Shown: positions 28,220-38,026, numbered from the stretch's first letter. The stretch is DNA of 51,871 bases from Pseudomonas eutrophicaquae (GCF_023544715.1 NZ_JAMJEZ010000016.1:1-51871), one strand, 5' to 3'. Notes: generated from the letters alone by a model not told the origin. Numbers and translations are program-made.

Positions 28220-28647
28220 GGCGTGCGCGGCGGCTCACTGGGGGCGACGGGTTGGTCGGCAACGGCGTGGCTGGCGGCGCCGGTGGCGGACGGACCTGGC
28301 GAGGCCGGGCTGGGCGGCATGGAGCCGGGCGGGACAGCCTCTGCCTGGGCGCCGTCCGGCATGGCAGTGCCTGGCGGCGCCGCGCTCGGCGTGGCCGGCG
28401 GGTTGCTCGCCTGGGTTGCCTGCTGCTGGCGCTCCAGGGCGAGGATGTTCTCGTTGTGCAGCTGGCGGCGGATCTCGTCGGCGCCGATCTCGCGCTCCAC
28501 CTCGCTCCTGATCGCCGCAAAGCTGCGCCGGATCCGGCCGATCCACAGGCCGGCGGTGCGCGCCGCACCCGGCAGGCGCTCGGGACCCAGCACCAGCAGC
28601 GCCACCAGGGCGACCAGCAGCAGTTCGCTAAAGCCTATGTCGAACAT
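28216..28647 (-). CDS. tatB: Sec-independent translocase subunit TatB
   Basis: A 143-residue protein with one N-terminal transmembrane helix ([21 protein letters not shown]) containing the conserved Glu8 and the hinge GPERLP. An amphipathic helix follows ([21 protein letters not shown]), then a long proline/alanine-rich tail that pseudomonad TatB proteins tolerate. TatB with TatC forms the signal-peptide receptor. The start at 28647 was chosen because the family N-terminus begins there; the frame is open 31 codons upstream. It overlaps tatC by 4 bases. Confidence 0.95.
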   Translation of the reverse strand: MFDIGFSELLLVALVALLVLGPERLPGAARTAGLWIGRIRRSFAAIRSEVEREIGADEIRRQLHNENILALERQQQATQASNPPATPSAAPPGTAMPDGAQAEAVPPGSMPPSPASPGPSATGAASHAVADQPVAPSEPPRTP

Positions 28648-28672
28648 GATTGCGCCACGCTCCGCGAGAGGC

Positions 28673-28906
28673 TCAGGGCTTTCGCGCCGGATCGTCGACC
28701 TTGCGCGATTCGCCCTGCAGGGTCTGGGTCTTGTCCTCAACCGTGGGCTTGCCGGCGTCTTCCTCGGTGTTCACCGACTTGCGAAAGCCCTTGATGGCAT
28801 CACCCAGGTCCGAGCCCAGCGACTTGAGCCGCTTGGTGCCGAACAGCATGACCACGATGAGCAGGATGATCAGAAGTTGCCAGATGCTGATGCCGCCGAA
28901 TCCCAT
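28673..28906 (-). CDS. tatA: Sec-independent translocase subunit TatA
   Basis: A 77-residue protein with one transmembrane helix ([15 protein letters not shown]), the conserved FGTKRL hinge and the amphipathic helix [18 protein letters not shown]. The tail is charged. TatA oligomers form the translocation pore or weaken the membrane. It precedes tatB by 25 bases and follows hisE by 25 bases, so the tat and his genes probably share a transcript. Confidence 0.96.
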   Translation of the reverse strand: MGFGGISIWQLLIILLIVVMLFGTKRLKSLGSDLGDAIKGFRKSVNTEEDAGKPTVEDKTQTLQGESRKVDDPARKP

Positions 28907-28931
28907 GATGGAATCTCCGAGTAGGTTGAAA

Positions 28932-29279
28932 TCAGGAGTGCGAACGGGCGGCCTTTTCGGCGTGCCCGGAGAGGCCGAAGCGGCGGTCCAGCTCGTCGAG
29001 CACCGCCTGCGGGTGCTGGCCGAGGGCGGCGAGCATCACCAGCGAGTGGAACCACAGGTCGGCGGTCTCATAGATCAGCTCGCTGCAGTCGCCGCTCACG
29101 GCAGCGTCCTTGGCGGCGAGGATGGTTTCCACCGACTCCTCACCGACTTTCTCGAGGATCTTGTTCAGGCCCTTGTGGTACAGGCTGGCGACATAGGAGC
29201 TGTCGGCTGCGGCGCCCTTGCGCGCTTCCAGCACTGCGGCCAGGCGGGCGAGGGTGTCGTGGCTGGTGGCTTCACTCAT
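28932..29279 (-). CDS. hisE: Phosphoribosyl-ATP pyrophosphatase
   Basis: A 115-residue all-alpha enzyme for the second step of histidine synthesis. Its MazG-like fold shows [21 protein letters not shown] with the metal-binding glutamates, and [17 protein letters not shown] with the second EXXD pair. It is a separate protein, not fused to HisI as in enterics. The start at 29279 overlaps the hisI stop by 8 bases. Confidence 0.95.
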   Translation of the reverse strand: MSEATSHDTLARLAAVLEARKGAAADSSYVASLYHKGLNKILEKVGEESVETILAAKDAAVSGDCSELIYETADLWFHSLVMLAALGQHPQAVLDELDRRFGLSGHAEKAARSHS

Positions 29280-29673
29280 GGCTGTGACCCTTTTCATAGA
29301 TGGCGTGCGGATCCTTGAGCACCGCATCGACGGTCTGCCAGGCGCCGTTTTCGTAGACCCGGTAGAAGCAGCTCTCACGCCCGGTGTGGCAGGCAATGCC
29401 ACCGAGCTGCTCGACTTGCAGGACGATCACGTCGGCGTCGCAGTCCAGGCGCAGCTCGTGCAGCTTCTGCACGTGGCCGGATTCCTCGCCCTTGCGCCAC
29501 AGCTTGCCGCGCGAGCGCGACCAGTAGATGGCGCGGCCCTCGTCAACGGTCAGTTGCAGGGATTCGCGGTTCATCCAGGCCATCATCAGGATGCGCCCGG
29601 TCTTGTGGTCCTGGGCAATCGCCGGGACCAGTCCGTCGGCGTTCCAGTGAATTTCGTCCAGCCAGTTGCTCAT
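29272..29673 (-). CDS. hisI: Phosphoribosyl-AMP cyclohydrolase
   Basis: A 133-residue zinc/magnesium enzyme for the third step of histidine synthesis. It has the conserved [31 protein letters not shown] and [13 protein letters not shown] blocks with the metal-binding DCDAD, and the zinc cysteines in [15 protein letters not shown]. It is translationally coupled to hisE. Standing beside ubiB and tat rather than the other his genes is the usual pseudomonad arrangement. Confidence 0.96.
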   Translation of the reverse strand: MSNWLDEIHWNADGLVPAIAQDHKTGRILMMAWMNRESLQLTVDEGRAIYWSRSRGKLWRKGEESGHVQKLHELRLDCDADVIVLQVEQLGGIACHTGRESCFYRVYENGAWQTVDAVLKDPHAIYEKGHSHE

Positions 29674-29731
29674 CGGTCGTTCTTCATTGTCAGGGGGCGC
29701 TGCGCAGTGTGCCAGCGCCGGGCGTTGGTGG

Positions 29732-31312
29732 CTATCGGCGCAGGATCAGGTACAGACCGCCGGCCAGCATGCTCCAGGCCGGCCAAGTCTGCGGATCAGG
29801 ATGCACGCCCAGACTGGCCGCGCCCAGTAGCAGCACGGCACCCAGCAGGCGCTCCGGCCAAGGATGACGTTTTGCCGCAGGCTGCGCGCCGCCCTGGGCG
29901 ATGCGCTCCAGGGCGCGCTCGGCCTTGCGGGTCAGCTGCGGCACCTGCTCGGCCTGCTGGTGCAGGTTGCGCAAGAGGCGCAGCGGGCTGATCCGCTCGC
30001 GCATCCAGCGCTCGAGAAACGGCTTGGCGGTGACCCACAGATCCAGATCGGGGTAGAGCTGGCGGCCCAGCCCTTCGATGTTCAGCAGGGTCTTTTGCAG
30101 CAGCACCAATTGCGGCTGCACCTCCATGTTGAAGCGCCGCGCGGTCTGGAACAGACGCAGCAACACCTGGCCGAAGGAGATGTCCTTGAGGGGCTTCTCG
30201 AAGATCGGCTCACAGACGGTGCGGATCGCTGCCTCGAAGTCATTGAGCGGGGTATCCGGCGGCACCCAGCCGGAGTCGATGTGCAGCTGGGCGACCTTGC
30301 GGTAGTCGCGCTTGAAGAAGGCCAGCAGGTTGCGGGCCAGGTAGTCCTGATCCTCGGCGGTCAGGCTGCCGATGATCCCGCAGTCGATGCCGATGTACTG
30401 CGGATCATGGGGCGTGCGAGTGCTGACGAACACGTTGCCGGGGTGCATGTCGGCATGGAAGAAGCTGTCGCGAAACACCTGGGTGAAGAAGATTTCCACC
30501 CCGCGCTCGGCGAGCTTCCTGAGATCGGTGCCCTGATCGCGCAGCGCCGCCAGGTCGGTGACCGGAATGCCGTAGATGCGCTCCATGACCATCACCTGCG
30601 GGCGGCACCAGTCCCAGTAGACCTGCGGGACGTAGAGCAGCGTCGAGCCCTCGAAGTTGCGCCGCAGCTGGGTGGCGTTGGCCGCCTCGCGCAGCAGATC
30701 CAGCTCGTCGAGGATGGTCTTCTGGTAGTCGCTGACCACCTCGACCGGGCGCAGGCGGCGGGCATCGCGGGACAGCCGCTCGGCCAGCCGCGCCAAGAGG
30801 AACAGCCAGGCCATGTCCTGACGGATCACCGGCTCAAGCCCCGGACGTACCACCTTGACCACCACATCCTCGCCGCTTTTCAGCTGCGCGGCGTGTACCT
30901 GGGCCACCGAGGCACTGGCCAGCGGCTGCGGGTCGAAGCGGGTGAACAGGCGGGCGAGCGGTGCGCCGAGCTGCTGCTCGATCAGCGCGATCGCCTGCGC
31001 GGCGGGGAAGGGCGGGACCCGGTCCTGCAGGCGGGCCAGCTCGTCGGCGATATCGCCGGGCAAGAGATCACGCCGGGTGGAGAGGATCTGCCCGAACTTG
31101 ATGAACACCGGGCCGAGTTCCTCAAGGCTGCGGCGCAGGCGCTCGCCGCGCGGCATCTCCAGCGTGCGGCGCGGCAGCCAGCGCCAGGGCAGCAGGCGCA
31201 GCAGCAGGCGCAGGCCCCAGGGCAGCGGCAGGGCGAGCAGCAGATCGTCGAGCCGGTAGCGGACGATGACGCGCTGGATGCGAAACAGGCGGCGCAGGGC
31301 AAGCAGCTTCAT
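29732..31312 (-). CDS. ubiB: Ubiquinone biosynthesis protein kinase-like UbiB
   Basis: A 526-residue UbiB/ADCK-family atypical kinase. It has the signature KxGQ segment [13 protein letters not shown], the Ala-rich nucleotide loop ASASVAQVH, the catalytic HADMHPGNV and IDCGIIG, and C-terminal hydrophobic helices (about 495-522). It supports ubiquinone synthesis, probably by ATP-driven extraction of lipid intermediates. I chose the ATG at 31312, which gives [15 protein letters not shown]; the frame is open 21 codons upstream inside ubiJ. It lies 4 bases after the ubiJ stop, in the conserved ubiE-ubiJ-ubiB operon. Confidence 0.96.
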   Translation of the reverse strand: MKLLALRRLFRIQRVIVRYRLDDLLLALPLPWGLRLLLRLLPWRWLPRRTLEMPRGERLRRSLEELGPVFIKFGQILSTRRDLLPGDIADELARLQDRVPPFPAAQAIALIEQQLGAPLARLFTRFDPQPLASASVAQVHAAQLKSGEDVVVKVVRPGLEPVIRQDMAWLFLLARLAERLSRDARRLRPVEVVSDYQKTILDELDLLREAANATQLRRNFEGSTLLYVPQVYWDWCRPQVMVMERIYGIPVTDLAALRDQGTDLRKLAERGVEIFFTQVFRDSFFHADMHPGNVFVSTRTPHDPQYIGIDCGIIGSLTAEDQDYLARNLLAFFKRDYRKVAQLHIDSGWVPPDTPLNDFEAAIRTVCEPIFEKPLKDISFGQVLLRLFQTARRFNMEVQPQLVLLQKTLLNIEGLGRQLYPDLDLWVTAKPFLERWMRERISPLRLLRNLHQQAEQVPQLTRKAERALERIAQGGAQPAAKRHPWPERLLGAVLLLGAASLGVHPDPQTWPAWSMLAGGLYLILRR

Positions 31313-31316
31313 GGGC

Positions 31317-31946
31317 TCAGTCGGTGTCCGGCAGGCGGCGGGCAAGGCGCGCACAGCGGGCCTCGAGGCGCTCAAGATCGAGTTTCAGGGCATCGAGTTC
31401 GGCAAAGCGTGCCTCGGCCTCGCGCTGGCCGATCAGGCTGTGCAGCTCCTCGCTGAGCCAGTCGGCCAGATCCTCGCCAAGCCTTGTGCGGGTTTCGCGC
31501 TGCCAGCGCCACAGCTGCTGCAGCGGACGCGCCAGCGCCAGCGCACCGAGCGGGCCGAGCCGCTCGGCCAGGGCGCCTTCCCAGTCCAGCTCCAGATCCT
31601 GGAGGATGGCCGCCAGTTCCAGCAGGGCGCTGCTCTGACCCTCAAGCTGGACATCCGGGGCGTGCAGCACGCGGGTCTTGTCGCGGCTGGCGAGTAGCTG
31701 CAGCAGGCGGCTGGCCGGTGCCTTCAGGGTGCAGGTGGCGGGTGCGGCCCAGTGGGCCGCCAGGCGCAGGCCATCGGCCCCGGGCAACAGATACAGCGCG
31801 CCGCGTGGTGCGCTGTAGTGCAGCGCGACCACGTGGCCCTGCAGGCGGGCCAGACGGGGCAGGGCGGTGCTGTCCAGACGCAGGGCCTGTGTCAGGACGG
31901 CCTCGGCGGCAGCCAGCACGGCGTGCGGCAGCAGCGGCGCTTCCAT
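31317..31946 (-). CDS. ubiJ: Ubiquinone biosynthesis accessory factor UbiJ
   Basis: A 209-residue protein with an N-terminal SCP2-like lipid-binding domain (about 15-110) and a C-terminal helical coiled-coil region (about 170-205, [26 protein letters not shown]). UbiJ with UbiK organises the soluble Ubi complex and binds lipid intermediates. Family identification rests mostly on the SCP2-like layout and on its place between ubiE and ubiB. It overlaps the ubiE stop by one base (ATGA). Confidence 0.9.
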   Translation of the reverse strand: MEAPLLPHAVLAAAEAVLTQALRLDSTALPRLARLQGHVVALHYSAPRGALYLLPGADGLRLAAHWAAPATCTLKAPASRLLQLLASRDKTRVLHAPDVQLEGQSSALLELAAILQDLELDWEGALAERLGPLGALALARPLQQLWRWQRETRTRLGEDLADWLSEELHSLIGQREAEARFAELDALKLDLERLEARCARLARRLPDTD

Positions 31947-32716
31947 CAGGGCTTGATACCGCGATGCAGGGCGACAATACCGCCGGTCATGTTGTGGTAG
32001 GTGACCTGCTCGAAGCCGGCATCCGCCATCATGCCCTTGAGGGTTTCCTGATCGGGGTGCATGCGGATCGACTCCGCCAGGTAGCGGTAGCTGTCGGCAT
32101 CGTTGGTGATCAGCTTGCCGGCCAGCGGCATGAAGGCGAACGAGTAGGCGTCATAGGCCTTGGCCAGCAGCGGGTTGCCGGGCTTGGAAAACTCCAGGAC
32201 CAGCAGCCGGCCGCCGGGCTTGAGTACTCGCAGCATCGAGCGCAGGGCGTCTTCCTTGTGGGTGACGTTGCGCAGACCGAAGGCGATGGTCACCACATCG
32301 AAGTGGTTGTCGGGGAAGGGCAGCTTTTCGGCATCCGCCTGGACGAAGCTGATATTGCCGGCCACGCCGCAGTCGAGCAGCTTGTCGCGACCGACCTTGA
32401 GCATCGAGTCGTTGATATCGGCCAGCACCACCTCGCCGCTCGGGCCGACCAGACGCGAGAAGGCGCGGGCCAGATCGCCGGTGCCACCGGCAATGTCCAG
32501 CACCCGGTTGCCGGGACGCACACCGGACAGCTCGAGGGTGAAGCGCTTCCACAAGCGATGCAGACCACCGGAGAGCACGTCGTTCATCAGGTCATACTTG
32601 GCGGCCACCGAGTGGAATACTTCGGCGACCTTCTGCGCCTTCTGGCTCTGCGGCACGCTCTGGTAACCGAAGTGGGTGGTGGGCTCGGCAGAATCGGGCT
32701 TGCGCGGGTCGCTCAT
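31946..32716 (-). CDS. ubiE: Ubiquinone/menaquinone C-methyltransferase UbiE
   Basis: A 256-residue SAM-dependent methyltransferase. It has the UbiE signature [17 protein letters not shown], the SAM motif [12 protein letters not shown], the second motif [15 protein letters not shown] and the C-terminal motif [15 protein letters not shown]. It C-methylates the demethylated quinone precursor. It starts the ubiE-ubiJ-ubiB operon, 83 bases after the DUF971 gene. Confidence 0.98.
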   Translation of the reverse strand: MSDPRKPDSAEPTTHFGYQSVPQSQKAQKVAEVFHSVAAKYDLMNDVLSGGLHRLWKRFTLELSGVRPGNRVLDIAGGTGDLARAFSRLVGPSGEVVLADINDSMLKVGRDKLLDCGVAGNISFVQADAEKLPFPDNHFDVVTIAFGLRNVTHKEDALRSMLRVLKPGGRLLVLEFSKPGNPLLAKAYDAYSFAFMPLAGKLITNDADSYRYLAESIRMHPDQETLKGMMADAGFEQVTYHNMTGGIVALHRGIKP

Positions 32717-32799
32717 GTCGCTGTCACCTGAAAAAATGTGCCGGCCATTCTAATCGCCAGCCCGGGCTTTGTCTTGACGCGCGCGGCCGCGGGGGCCGC

Positions 32800-33171
32800 T
32801 TAGAGCAGCAGGCGCACCACCGATTCATCCGGATCGCGCGACTTGCCGGCGGCGGCCAGGGCGGCGAGATACTCGGCCCACAGCGCGTCCTGGGTGGTGG
32901 CCAGCTGGTAGAGGTAATCCCAGCTGTACAGGCCGCTGTCGTGGCCGTCATCAAAGATCAGCTTGAGCGCGTACTGCCCGGCCGGCTCGACCCCGACCAG
33001 CGCGACCGCCTGCTTGCCGTGCTGCAGCACCGGCCGGCCGTGGCCGCGCACCTCGGCCGAGGGAGAATGCACGCGCAGGAACTCGGCGCTGAGCTGATAA
33101 TGCGCGTCACCATACTGCAGTTCGAGGGTGCGAGAGGCCTTGTGCAGCCGGATAGCGGTCGGGATGGACAT
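32800..33171 (-). CDS. DUF971 (gamma-butyrobetaine hydroxylase-like N-terminal) domain protein
   Basis: A 123-residue protein that consists of one DUF971 domain: IRLHKASRTLELQYGDAHYQLSAEFLRVHSP, later ALKLIFDDGHDSGLYSWDYLYQL. DUF971 also forms the N-terminal domain of gamma-butyrobetaine hydroxylase and is often encoded beside hslU and ubiE. Its function is unknown, with proposals in iron-sulfur metabolism. The start at 33171 removes nine non-conserved codons. A GCGGCC/GGCCGC hairpin follows the stop directly (32783-32799), without a T-run. Confidence 0.9.
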   Translation of the reverse strand: MSIPTAIRLHKASRTLELQYGDAHYQLSAEFLRVHSPSAEVRGHGRPVLQHGKQAVALVGVEPAGQYALKLIFDDGHDSGLYSWDYLYQLATTQDALWAEYLAALAAAGKSRDPDESVVRLLL

Positions 33172-33275
33172 GGGAAAACGGGCTCGGCGAGGGATCAAAA
33201 CACGGGGCGGGGAGTGCCCGGGGCAGGCCGCGAAGACGGGCGCCGCCCCCGCTCGGGGTGCGGCGCCGCCAGGCG

Positions 33276-34616
33276 TTACAGGATGTAGCGCGACAGGTCT
33301 TCGTCCTCGGCCAGCTCGCCCAGCTGGGTGTTGACGTAAGCGGCATCAATGACGATGGCGCTTTCACCGCGCTCCAGCGCCAGATCGGCGGCGGCAAAGG
33401 AGACCTCCTCCAGCAGGCGCTCGAGCAGGGTGTGCAGGCGGCGCGCACCGATGTTCTCGGTCTTCTCGTTGACCTGCCAGGCGACCTCGGCGAGGCGCTG
33501 GATACCATCAGCGGCGAACTGGATGTTCAGCCCCTCGGTCTTCATCAGCGCACTGTACTGCTCGGTCAGCGAGGCATGCGGCTCGCTGAGGATGCGCTGG
33601 AAGTCCTGTGGGCTCAGCGCCTTGAGCTCGACGCGGATCGGCAGACGGCCCTGCAGCTCCGGCACCAGATCGCTCGGCTTACTCAGATGGAAGGCGCCGG
33701 AGGCGATGAACAGAATGTGGTCGGTCTTGACCATGCCGAGCTTGGTGTTGACCGTGCAGCCCTCGATCAGCGGCAGCAGGTCACGCTGCACGCCCTCGCG
33801 GGACACATCGGCGCCACCAACGTTACCGCGCTTGGCGATCTTGTCGATCTCGTCGATGAACACGATGCCGTTCTGCTCGACCGCTTCCAGGGCGCGGGCC
33901 TTGAGATCCTCCTCGTTGACCAGCCGCGCGGCTTCCTCGTCGCGGATCATCTTCAGCGCATCGGCGACCTTGAGCTTGCGGGTCTTCTTCTTGCCCTTGG
34001 CGAGACCGGCGAACAGATTCTGCAGCTGGCTGGTCATCTCCTCCATGCCCGGCGGAGTCATAATCTCCACGCCGGCCGGCAGATCGGCGACTTCGATGTC
34101 GATTTCCTTGTCGTCCAGCTGGCCCTCGCGCAGGCGCTTGCGGAACAGCTGGCGGGTGCTGGAGTCCTCGCGCGGCGCCGGCTCATCGCCAAAGCCGGTG
34201 CGCGCCGGTGGCAGCAGGGCGTCGAGGATGCGCTCCTCGGCAGCGTCCTCGGCGCGAAAACGCATCTTCTCGACTTCCTGCTCGCGCAGCATCTTCAGTG
34301 CGGCATCGGCCAGATCACGGATGATCGACTCGACATCGCGGCCAACGTAGCCGACTTCGGTGAACTTGGTCGCTTCGACCTTGATGAACGGCGCGTTGGC
34401 CAGCTTGGCCAGGCGGCGGGCGATTTCGGTCTTGCCGACGCCGGTCGGGCCGATCATCAGGATGTTCTTCGGGGTGACTTCCTGGCGCAGCTCAGCGGGC
34501 AGCTGCATGCGCCGCCAGCGGTTGCGCAGGGCGATGGCCACGGCGCGTTTGGCGTCGTCCTGGCCGATGATGTGGCGGTTGAGTTCGGAGACGATCTCGC
34601 GGGGTGTCATGGACAT
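33276..34616 (-). CDS. hslU: ATP-dependent protease ATPase subunit HslU (ClpY)
   Basis: A 446-residue AAA+ unfoldase. It has Walker [18 protein letters not shown], the pore motif GYVGRDVES, Walker [13 protein letters not shown] and sensor [25 protein letters not shown]. The C-terminus ends in LSRYIL, the tail that docks into HslV. It unfolds substrates for HslV. GGAG lies nine bases before the ATG at 34616; a second ATG at 34610 is possible. It follows hslV by 28 bases in the same operon. Confidence 0.98.
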   Translation of the reverse strand: MSMTPREIVSELNRHIIGQDDAKRAVAIALRNRWRRMQLPAELRQEVTPKNILMIGPTGVGKTEIARRLAKLANAPFIKVEATKFTEVGYVGRDVESIIRDLADAALKMLREQEVEKMRFRAEDAAEERILDALLPPARTGFGDEPAPREDSSTRQLFRKRLREGQLDDKEIDIEVADLPAGVEIMTPPGMEEMTSQLQNLFAGLAKGKKKTRKLKVADALKMIRDEEAARLVNEEDLKARALEAVEQNGIVFIDEIDKIAKRGNVGGADVSREGVQRDLLPLIEGCTVNTKLGMVKTDHILFIASGAFHLSKPSDLVPELQGRLPIRVELKALSPQDFQRILSEPHASLTEQYSALMKTEGLNIQFAADGIQRLAEVAWQVNEKTENIGARRLHTLLERLLEEVSFAAADLALERGESAIVIDAAYVNTQLGELAEDEDLSRYIL

Positions 34617-34644
34617 GTCGGGCTAACTCCGGGCGACCCCGCGC

Positions 34645-35181
34645 TTACTGCGCGCAGTCCTGTTCTTCGAGGGTCAGGTTCTGGTTGGTGAACACGCAGA
34701 TGGAGCCGGCGATGTTCAGCGCCGTTTCGGTGATTTCGCGGGCCGAGAGGTTCGGGTCGCCCTTTTGCAGCAGCGCCAGCGCCGCGGCCTGGGCGAAGCC
34801 GCCCCCCGAACCCATGGCGATCAGCCCGTGTTCGGGCTCCACCACATCGCCGTTGCCGGTGATGATCAGCGAGGCGTCCTTGTTAGCCACCGCCAGCATG
34901 GCCTCCAGACGGCTGAGGCTGCGGTCGGTACGCCAGTCCTTGGCCAGCTCGACGGCGGCGCGGATCAAATGGCCCTGGTGTTTTTCCAGCTGGCCTTCAA
35001 AGCGCTCGAACAGGGTGAAGGCATCGGCGGTGGCACCGGCAAAACCGGCCAGCACCTGGCCGTGATAGAGGCGGCGGACCTTCTTGGCGTTGCCTTTCAT
35101 CACGGTGTTGCCGAGGGACACCTGGCCGTCACCGCCCATGACGACTTTGCCGTTGCGGCGTACTGAAACGATGGTGGTCAA
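34645..35181 (-). CDS. hslV: ATP-dependent protease subunit HslV (ClpQ), TTG start
   Basis: A 178-residue N-terminal nucleophile protease. The mature chain begins at the catalytic Thr in (M)[19 protein letters not shown], so the initiator codon must be the TTG at 35181 directly before it. GGAG lies nine bases upstream of that TTG. The open frame upstream to 35271 lacks family residues and would bury the nucleophile. Other family blocks are [21 protein letters not shown] and [21 protein letters not shown]. HslV forms the peptidase core of the HslVU heat-shock protease. A sigma-32 promoter lies upstream. Confidence 0.96.
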   Translation of the reverse strand: MTTIVSVRRNGKVVMGGDGQVSLGNTVMKGNAKKVRRLYHGQVLAGFAGATADAFTLFERFEGQLEKHQGHLIRAAVELAKDWRTDRSLSRLEAMLAVANKDASLIITGNGDVVEPEHGLIAMGSGGGFAQAAALALLQKGDPNLSAREITETALNIAGSICVFTNQNLTLEEQDCAQ

Positions 35182-35228
35182 GGGGGCGATCTCCTGCTGG
35201 GAACGAATAAAAGCAATGATGCAGGACG

Positions 35229-35256
35229 ATATGGGGAATGTGGCGCAGCTTTTCAA
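35229..35256 (-). promoter_or_regulatory. Sigma-32 (heat-shock) promoter of hslVU
   Basis: The minus strand reads GGTTGAAA, 14 bases, then CCCCATAT. These match the sigma-32 consensus CTTGAAA and CCCCATNT, with the -35 hexamer TTGAAA at 35256-35251 and the -10 at 35236-35229. The expected start point is about 40 bases before the TTG start of hslV. This fits the known heat-shock control of hslVU. Confidence 0.88.
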
Positions 35257-35286
35257 CCGCCGCCCGACCAAGGTCGCAGGCGGCGG
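35257..35286 (-). terminator. Hairpin after the SPOR gene
   Basis: A long imperfect hairpin (outer arm CCGCCGCC pairing with GGCGGCGG, a two-base bulge, inner GACC/GGTC) lies just past the stop of the SPOR-domain gene and abuts the hslV -35 element. It lacks a T-run, so termination may be partial. Confidence 0.5.
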
Positions 35287-35293
35287 TGGGCGC

Positions 35294-36145
35294 TTAGCGG
35301 CGCTGCTGGACCACGCCGTTCAGGCCATTGGTCCCCAGCTGGCGCTGGGCGCTGTCGGCCTGCTGGCGGTTGCCGAACGGGCCGACCACCACGCGGTGCC
35401 AGGTCCGGCCATTGACCTGCCCGGATTCGATGCGGGCATCCTGACCGATCAAGAGCAGCCGTGCGCGGGTACTTTCCGCCTGCTCGCGGGTACTGAACGC
35501 GCCGGCCTGCACCACAAAGCGCTGATTGCTGCTGGCGGGGGCGGCCGCTGGGGCGGGCGGCGGTGCCGCTGGGCGTGCCGGTGGCGGAGCCGGGGGTGGT
35601 GGTGCCGGGCGCGCGGGCGGCGGGCTGACCGGGACCGGTGGCGGGCGCACCGCTGCCACGCTCGGCGCGGGGCTTGCCGGCGGGGCGGTTGTGATGCTCG
35701 GCGCCGGTGCGGGTGTCACCGGCAGCGGTGCGGCGGCCGGGGCGGCTGGCGCGGCCGCGGGCAGTGGTGGCGGGGTGCGGCCTTCGAGCAGCGCCTGGGC
35801 ACGTGCGGCATCCAGCGCGCGCAACTGTTCGGGTGTCGGTGCCGGCGTGCTGGGCGGTTGCTGGCGCTGCGGCGGGTTGTTGACCTGCGACTCCTGCAGC
35901 AGCTTGTAGAAATCGTAGCGGGCCGCAGGCGGCTCGCTGGCGGTCTGCGCCGCCGGGGCACTTGCGCGCTTGGCCGCGCTCGGCTCCTCGCGGCCCGGCT
36001 CCAGCTGATAGAGGAAGGACGCGAAGGCGGTGATCACCGAGCCGATCCCCAGCCAAGCCCAGGGCGGCAGCGTGCGGCGTTGCGGCGCCGCCGGCTGGGG
36101 TCGGCTGGCGCCCCGCGGGCGTGACTTGTGCTTGCGGTTCGCCAT
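35294..36145 (-). CDS. SPOR-domain cell-division protein (FtsN-like)
   Basis: A 283-residue bitopic protein: a short basic cytoplasmic tail, one transmembrane helix (about 28-47), a low-complexity Pro/Ala-rich linker (about 90-205), and a C-terminal SPOR domain (about 208-283) with [18 protein letters not shown] and [20 protein letters not shown] domains bind denuded glycan at the septum. Layout and the place next to argS match the pseudomonad FtsN-like protein, but FtsN's essential membrane-proximal motif cannot be confirmed by eye. It starts 4 bases after the argS stop. Confidence 0.86.
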   Translation of the reverse strand: MANRKHKSRPRGASRPQPAAPQRRTLPPWAWLGIGSVITAFASFLYQLEPGREEPSAAKRASAPAAQTASEPPAARYDFYKLLQESQVNNPPQRQQPPSTPAPTPEQLRALDAARAQALLEGRTPPPLPAAAPAAPAAAPLPVTPAPAPSITTAPPASPAPSVAAVRPPPVPVSPPPARPAPPPPAPPPARPAAPPPAPAAAPASSNQRFVVQAGAFSTREQAESTRARLLLIGQDARIESGQVNGRTWHRVVVGPFGNRQQADSAQRQLGTNGLNGVVQQRR

Positions 36146-36149
36146 GGGC

Positions 36150-37958
36150 TTACATGCGCTCCAGCGGGCTCAGGCCGAGCAGTTCCAGACCCTGCTTGAG
36201 GGTGCGACCGGTCAGCGCAGCGAGGCGCAGGCGGCTCTGCTGCACGGCGGCCTCTTCGGCGGCGAGGATCGGGCAATGCTCGTAGAAGCTGGAGAACAGC
36301 CCGGCCAGCTCGTACAGGTAGCTGCACAGCACATGGGGCGTGCCCTTGGCGGCCACGGCGTTGACCACCTCGGCGAACTGAGCGAGCTTGGCGGCCAGCG
36401 CCTGCTCGTGTTCGGCTTGGATGGTGATCCGTCCTGGGAGTGCGTCGCTGATCTGTTTGTTCAGTTTGCGGAATATGCTGTGGATTCGGGTAAGTGCGTA
36501 CAGGAGATAGGGTGCAGTGTTGCCTTCAAAGCTGAGCATCTGCTCGTAGTTGAATATGTAGTCACTGGTGCGGTGCTTGGATAGATCTGCGTACTTAACT
36601 GCTCCAATACCTACCGCTTTTGCAATTTCCTTAATGTCACTTTTTCCCATGACGGCAGGTGGAGGGGACTTTTCACGAGAGTGTTCGTGACCAAGTTGCC
36701 CGTTTTGAACAACCGTTTTGGGGTTTTTGGTTCTAAGTACTGCTTCTGCCTTTGCCTCGGCCTCGTCGAGCAGGTCGATCAGCTTGACGGTGCCGCCGTC
36801 GCGGGTCTTGAACGGCCGGCCATCGGCGCCGTTCATGGTGCCGAAGCCCATGTGCTCCAGCTCCATGCCGGCGTGGACGAAGCCGGCGCGGCGCGCCACC
36901 TCGAAGGCCATCTGGAAGTGCAGGGCCTGGCGCTGGTCGACGAAGTACAGCACCCGGTCGGCCTTGAGGGTCTGGCTGCGATAGCGCATCGCCGCCAGGT
37001 CGGTGGTGGCGTACAGGTAGCCGCCATCGGCCTTCTGCACGATCACCGGCAGCGGCTTGCCCTCGGCGTTCTGGTACTCGTCCATGAACACGCACTGCGC
37101 GCCATCGCTCTCGCTGAGCAGACCTTTGGCCTCCAGCGCGGCAACGATCTGCGGCAGATCGGCGTTGTAGGCGCTTTCGCCGCGCACATCCGCCGGGCCG
37201 AGCTGCACGCCCAGACGGTCATAGACCTCCTGGCAGTGGGAGAGGGAAATCTCGTTGAAGCGCTGCCACAGGCGCCGGCATTCGGGATCGCCAGCCTGCA
37301 GCTTGACCACCAGGCCGCGGGCGCGGTCGGCGAAGCCTGCGGATTCGTCAAAGCGTTTCTTGGCGGCGCGGTAAAAATGTTCCAGATCGCCGAGGTCCGC
37401 GGCGCTGTCCACTGGCTGATCCTGCAGGAAGGCCAGCAGCATGCCGAACTGGGTGCCCCAGTCGCCGACATGGTTCTGGCGGATCACCTCATCGCCGAGA
37501 AAGTCCAGTGTGCGGGCCACGGCGTCACCGATGATGGTCGAGCGCAGGTGACCGACGTGCATTTCCTTGGCGAGGTTTGGCGAGGACAGATCGACCACCA
37601 CGCGCTGCGGCGCTTCCGCTTTGGTGACCCCGAGTTTGGAATCAGCCAGCGCCGCTTCCAGACGCTCGGCCAGGGCGTCGCTGTTCTGGAAGAAGTTGAG
37701 AAAACCGGGGCCGGCAATCTCCACCTTGCTCACCGACGGATCGGCGGGCAGCGCGGCGATCAGCTGCTCGGCCAGCTCGCGCGGCTTGCGCCCAGCGGGC
37801 TTGGCCAGCATCAGGGCGATGTTGCTGGCGAAGTCGCCGTGGCTCTTGTCCTTGGTGTTTTCCACCTGGATCGCCGGCGTCAGTCCCTCGGGCAGCACCC
37901 CCTCGGCGGTCAGGCGGGTCAGGGCTTGCTGGATCAGGTGGCGAATGCTGTCTTTCAT
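36150..37958 (-). CDS. argS: Arginyl-tRNA synthetase (mosaic allele)
   Basis: A 602-residue class I synthetase. It has the Add-1 N-terminal domain, the HIGH-equivalent HVGH (134-137 in [15 protein letters not shown]), [22 protein letters not shown] in the KMSK-equivalent region and the anticodon-binding C-terminus from about 470 ([23 protein letters not shown]). I recall Pseudomonas ArgS as about 587 residues. The extra length is in residues 410-440, a Lys/His/Pro-rich stretch. Residues about 404-513 are encoded by DNA with much lower GC and atypical codons such as AGA, CTA, ATA and AAA. The frame is intact, so the protein is presumably active. The start at 37958 begins [13 protein letters not shown]. 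Confidence 0.95.
   Translation of the reverse strand: MKDSIRHLIQQALTRLTAEGVLPEGLTPAIQVENTKDKSHGDFASNIALMLAKPAGRKPRELAEQLIAALPADPSVSKVEIAGPGFLNFFQNSDALAERLEAALADSKLGVTKAEAPQRVVVDLSSPNLAKEMHVGHLRSTIIGDAVARTLDFLGDEVIRQNHVGDWGTQFGMLLAFLQDQPVDSAADLGDLEHFYRAAKKRFDESAGFADRARGLVVKLQAGDPECRRLWQRFNEISLSHCQEVYDRLGVQLGPADVRGESAYNADLPQIVAALEAKGLLSESDGAQCVFMDEYQNAEGKPLPVIVQKADGGYLYATTDLAAMRYRSQTLKADRVLYFVDQRQALHFQMAFEVARRAGFVHAGMELEHMGFGTMNGADGRPFKTRDGGTVKLIDLLDEAEAKAEAVLRTKNPKTVVQNGQLGHEHSREKSPPPAVMGKSDIKEIAKAVGIGAVKYADLSKHRTSDYIFNYEQMLSFEGNTAPYLLYALTRIHSIFRKLNKQISDALPGRITIQAEHEQALAAKLAQFAEVVNAVAAKGTPHVLCSYLYELAGLFSSFYEHCPILAAEEAAVQQSRLRLAALTGRTLKQGLELLGLSPLERM
36421..36750. other. Low-GC recombinant segment inside argS
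   Basis: A hand count over 36421-36720 gives 146 of 300 G+C (about 49%), while the adjoining 36781-36840 has 42 of 60 (70%). The change is abrupt near 36750 and more gradual near 36420. The reading frame continues and conserved ArgS motifs are kept, so this is replacement by homologous DNA rather than an insertion of unrelated sequence, apart from the extra Lys/Pro-rich residues 410-440. Confidence 0.8.
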
Positions 37959-37996
37959 CGGTGAGCTCTTGGCGGGCACTGCGTGAAAAACCGCAG

Positions 37997-38026
37997 ATTA
38001 TCCGCGCCGGGCGGGCCCCGCTTCAA
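37997..38026 (-). promoter_or_regulatory. Sigma-70 promoter of argS
   Basis: The minus strand reads TTGAAG (38026-38021), an 18-base spacer, then GATAAT (38002-37997). The -35 matches four of six and the -10 five of six consensus bases. The expected start point is about 30 bases before the argS ATG. A TCAAGCG-gcg-CGCTTGA inverted repeat at 38039-38055, just upstream, may be a weak thiO terminator or an operator. Confidence 0.55.

Noticed and set aside
29864-31456. Plus-strand open frame of about 530 codons opposite ubiB
   Set aside because: Antisense shadow with no family resemblance; ubiB has all its kinase motifs on the minus strand.
35526-35909. Gly-rich plus-strand frame opposite the SPOR gene
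   Set aside because: It is the antisense reading of the Pro/Ala-rich linker, and glycine richness is the expected complement of proline codons.
36681-37964. Plus-strand open frame opposite argS that begins near the low-GC patch
   Set aside because: I considered a foreign gene inserted at the patch, but the argS frame and its motifs run through without interruption on the minus strand.
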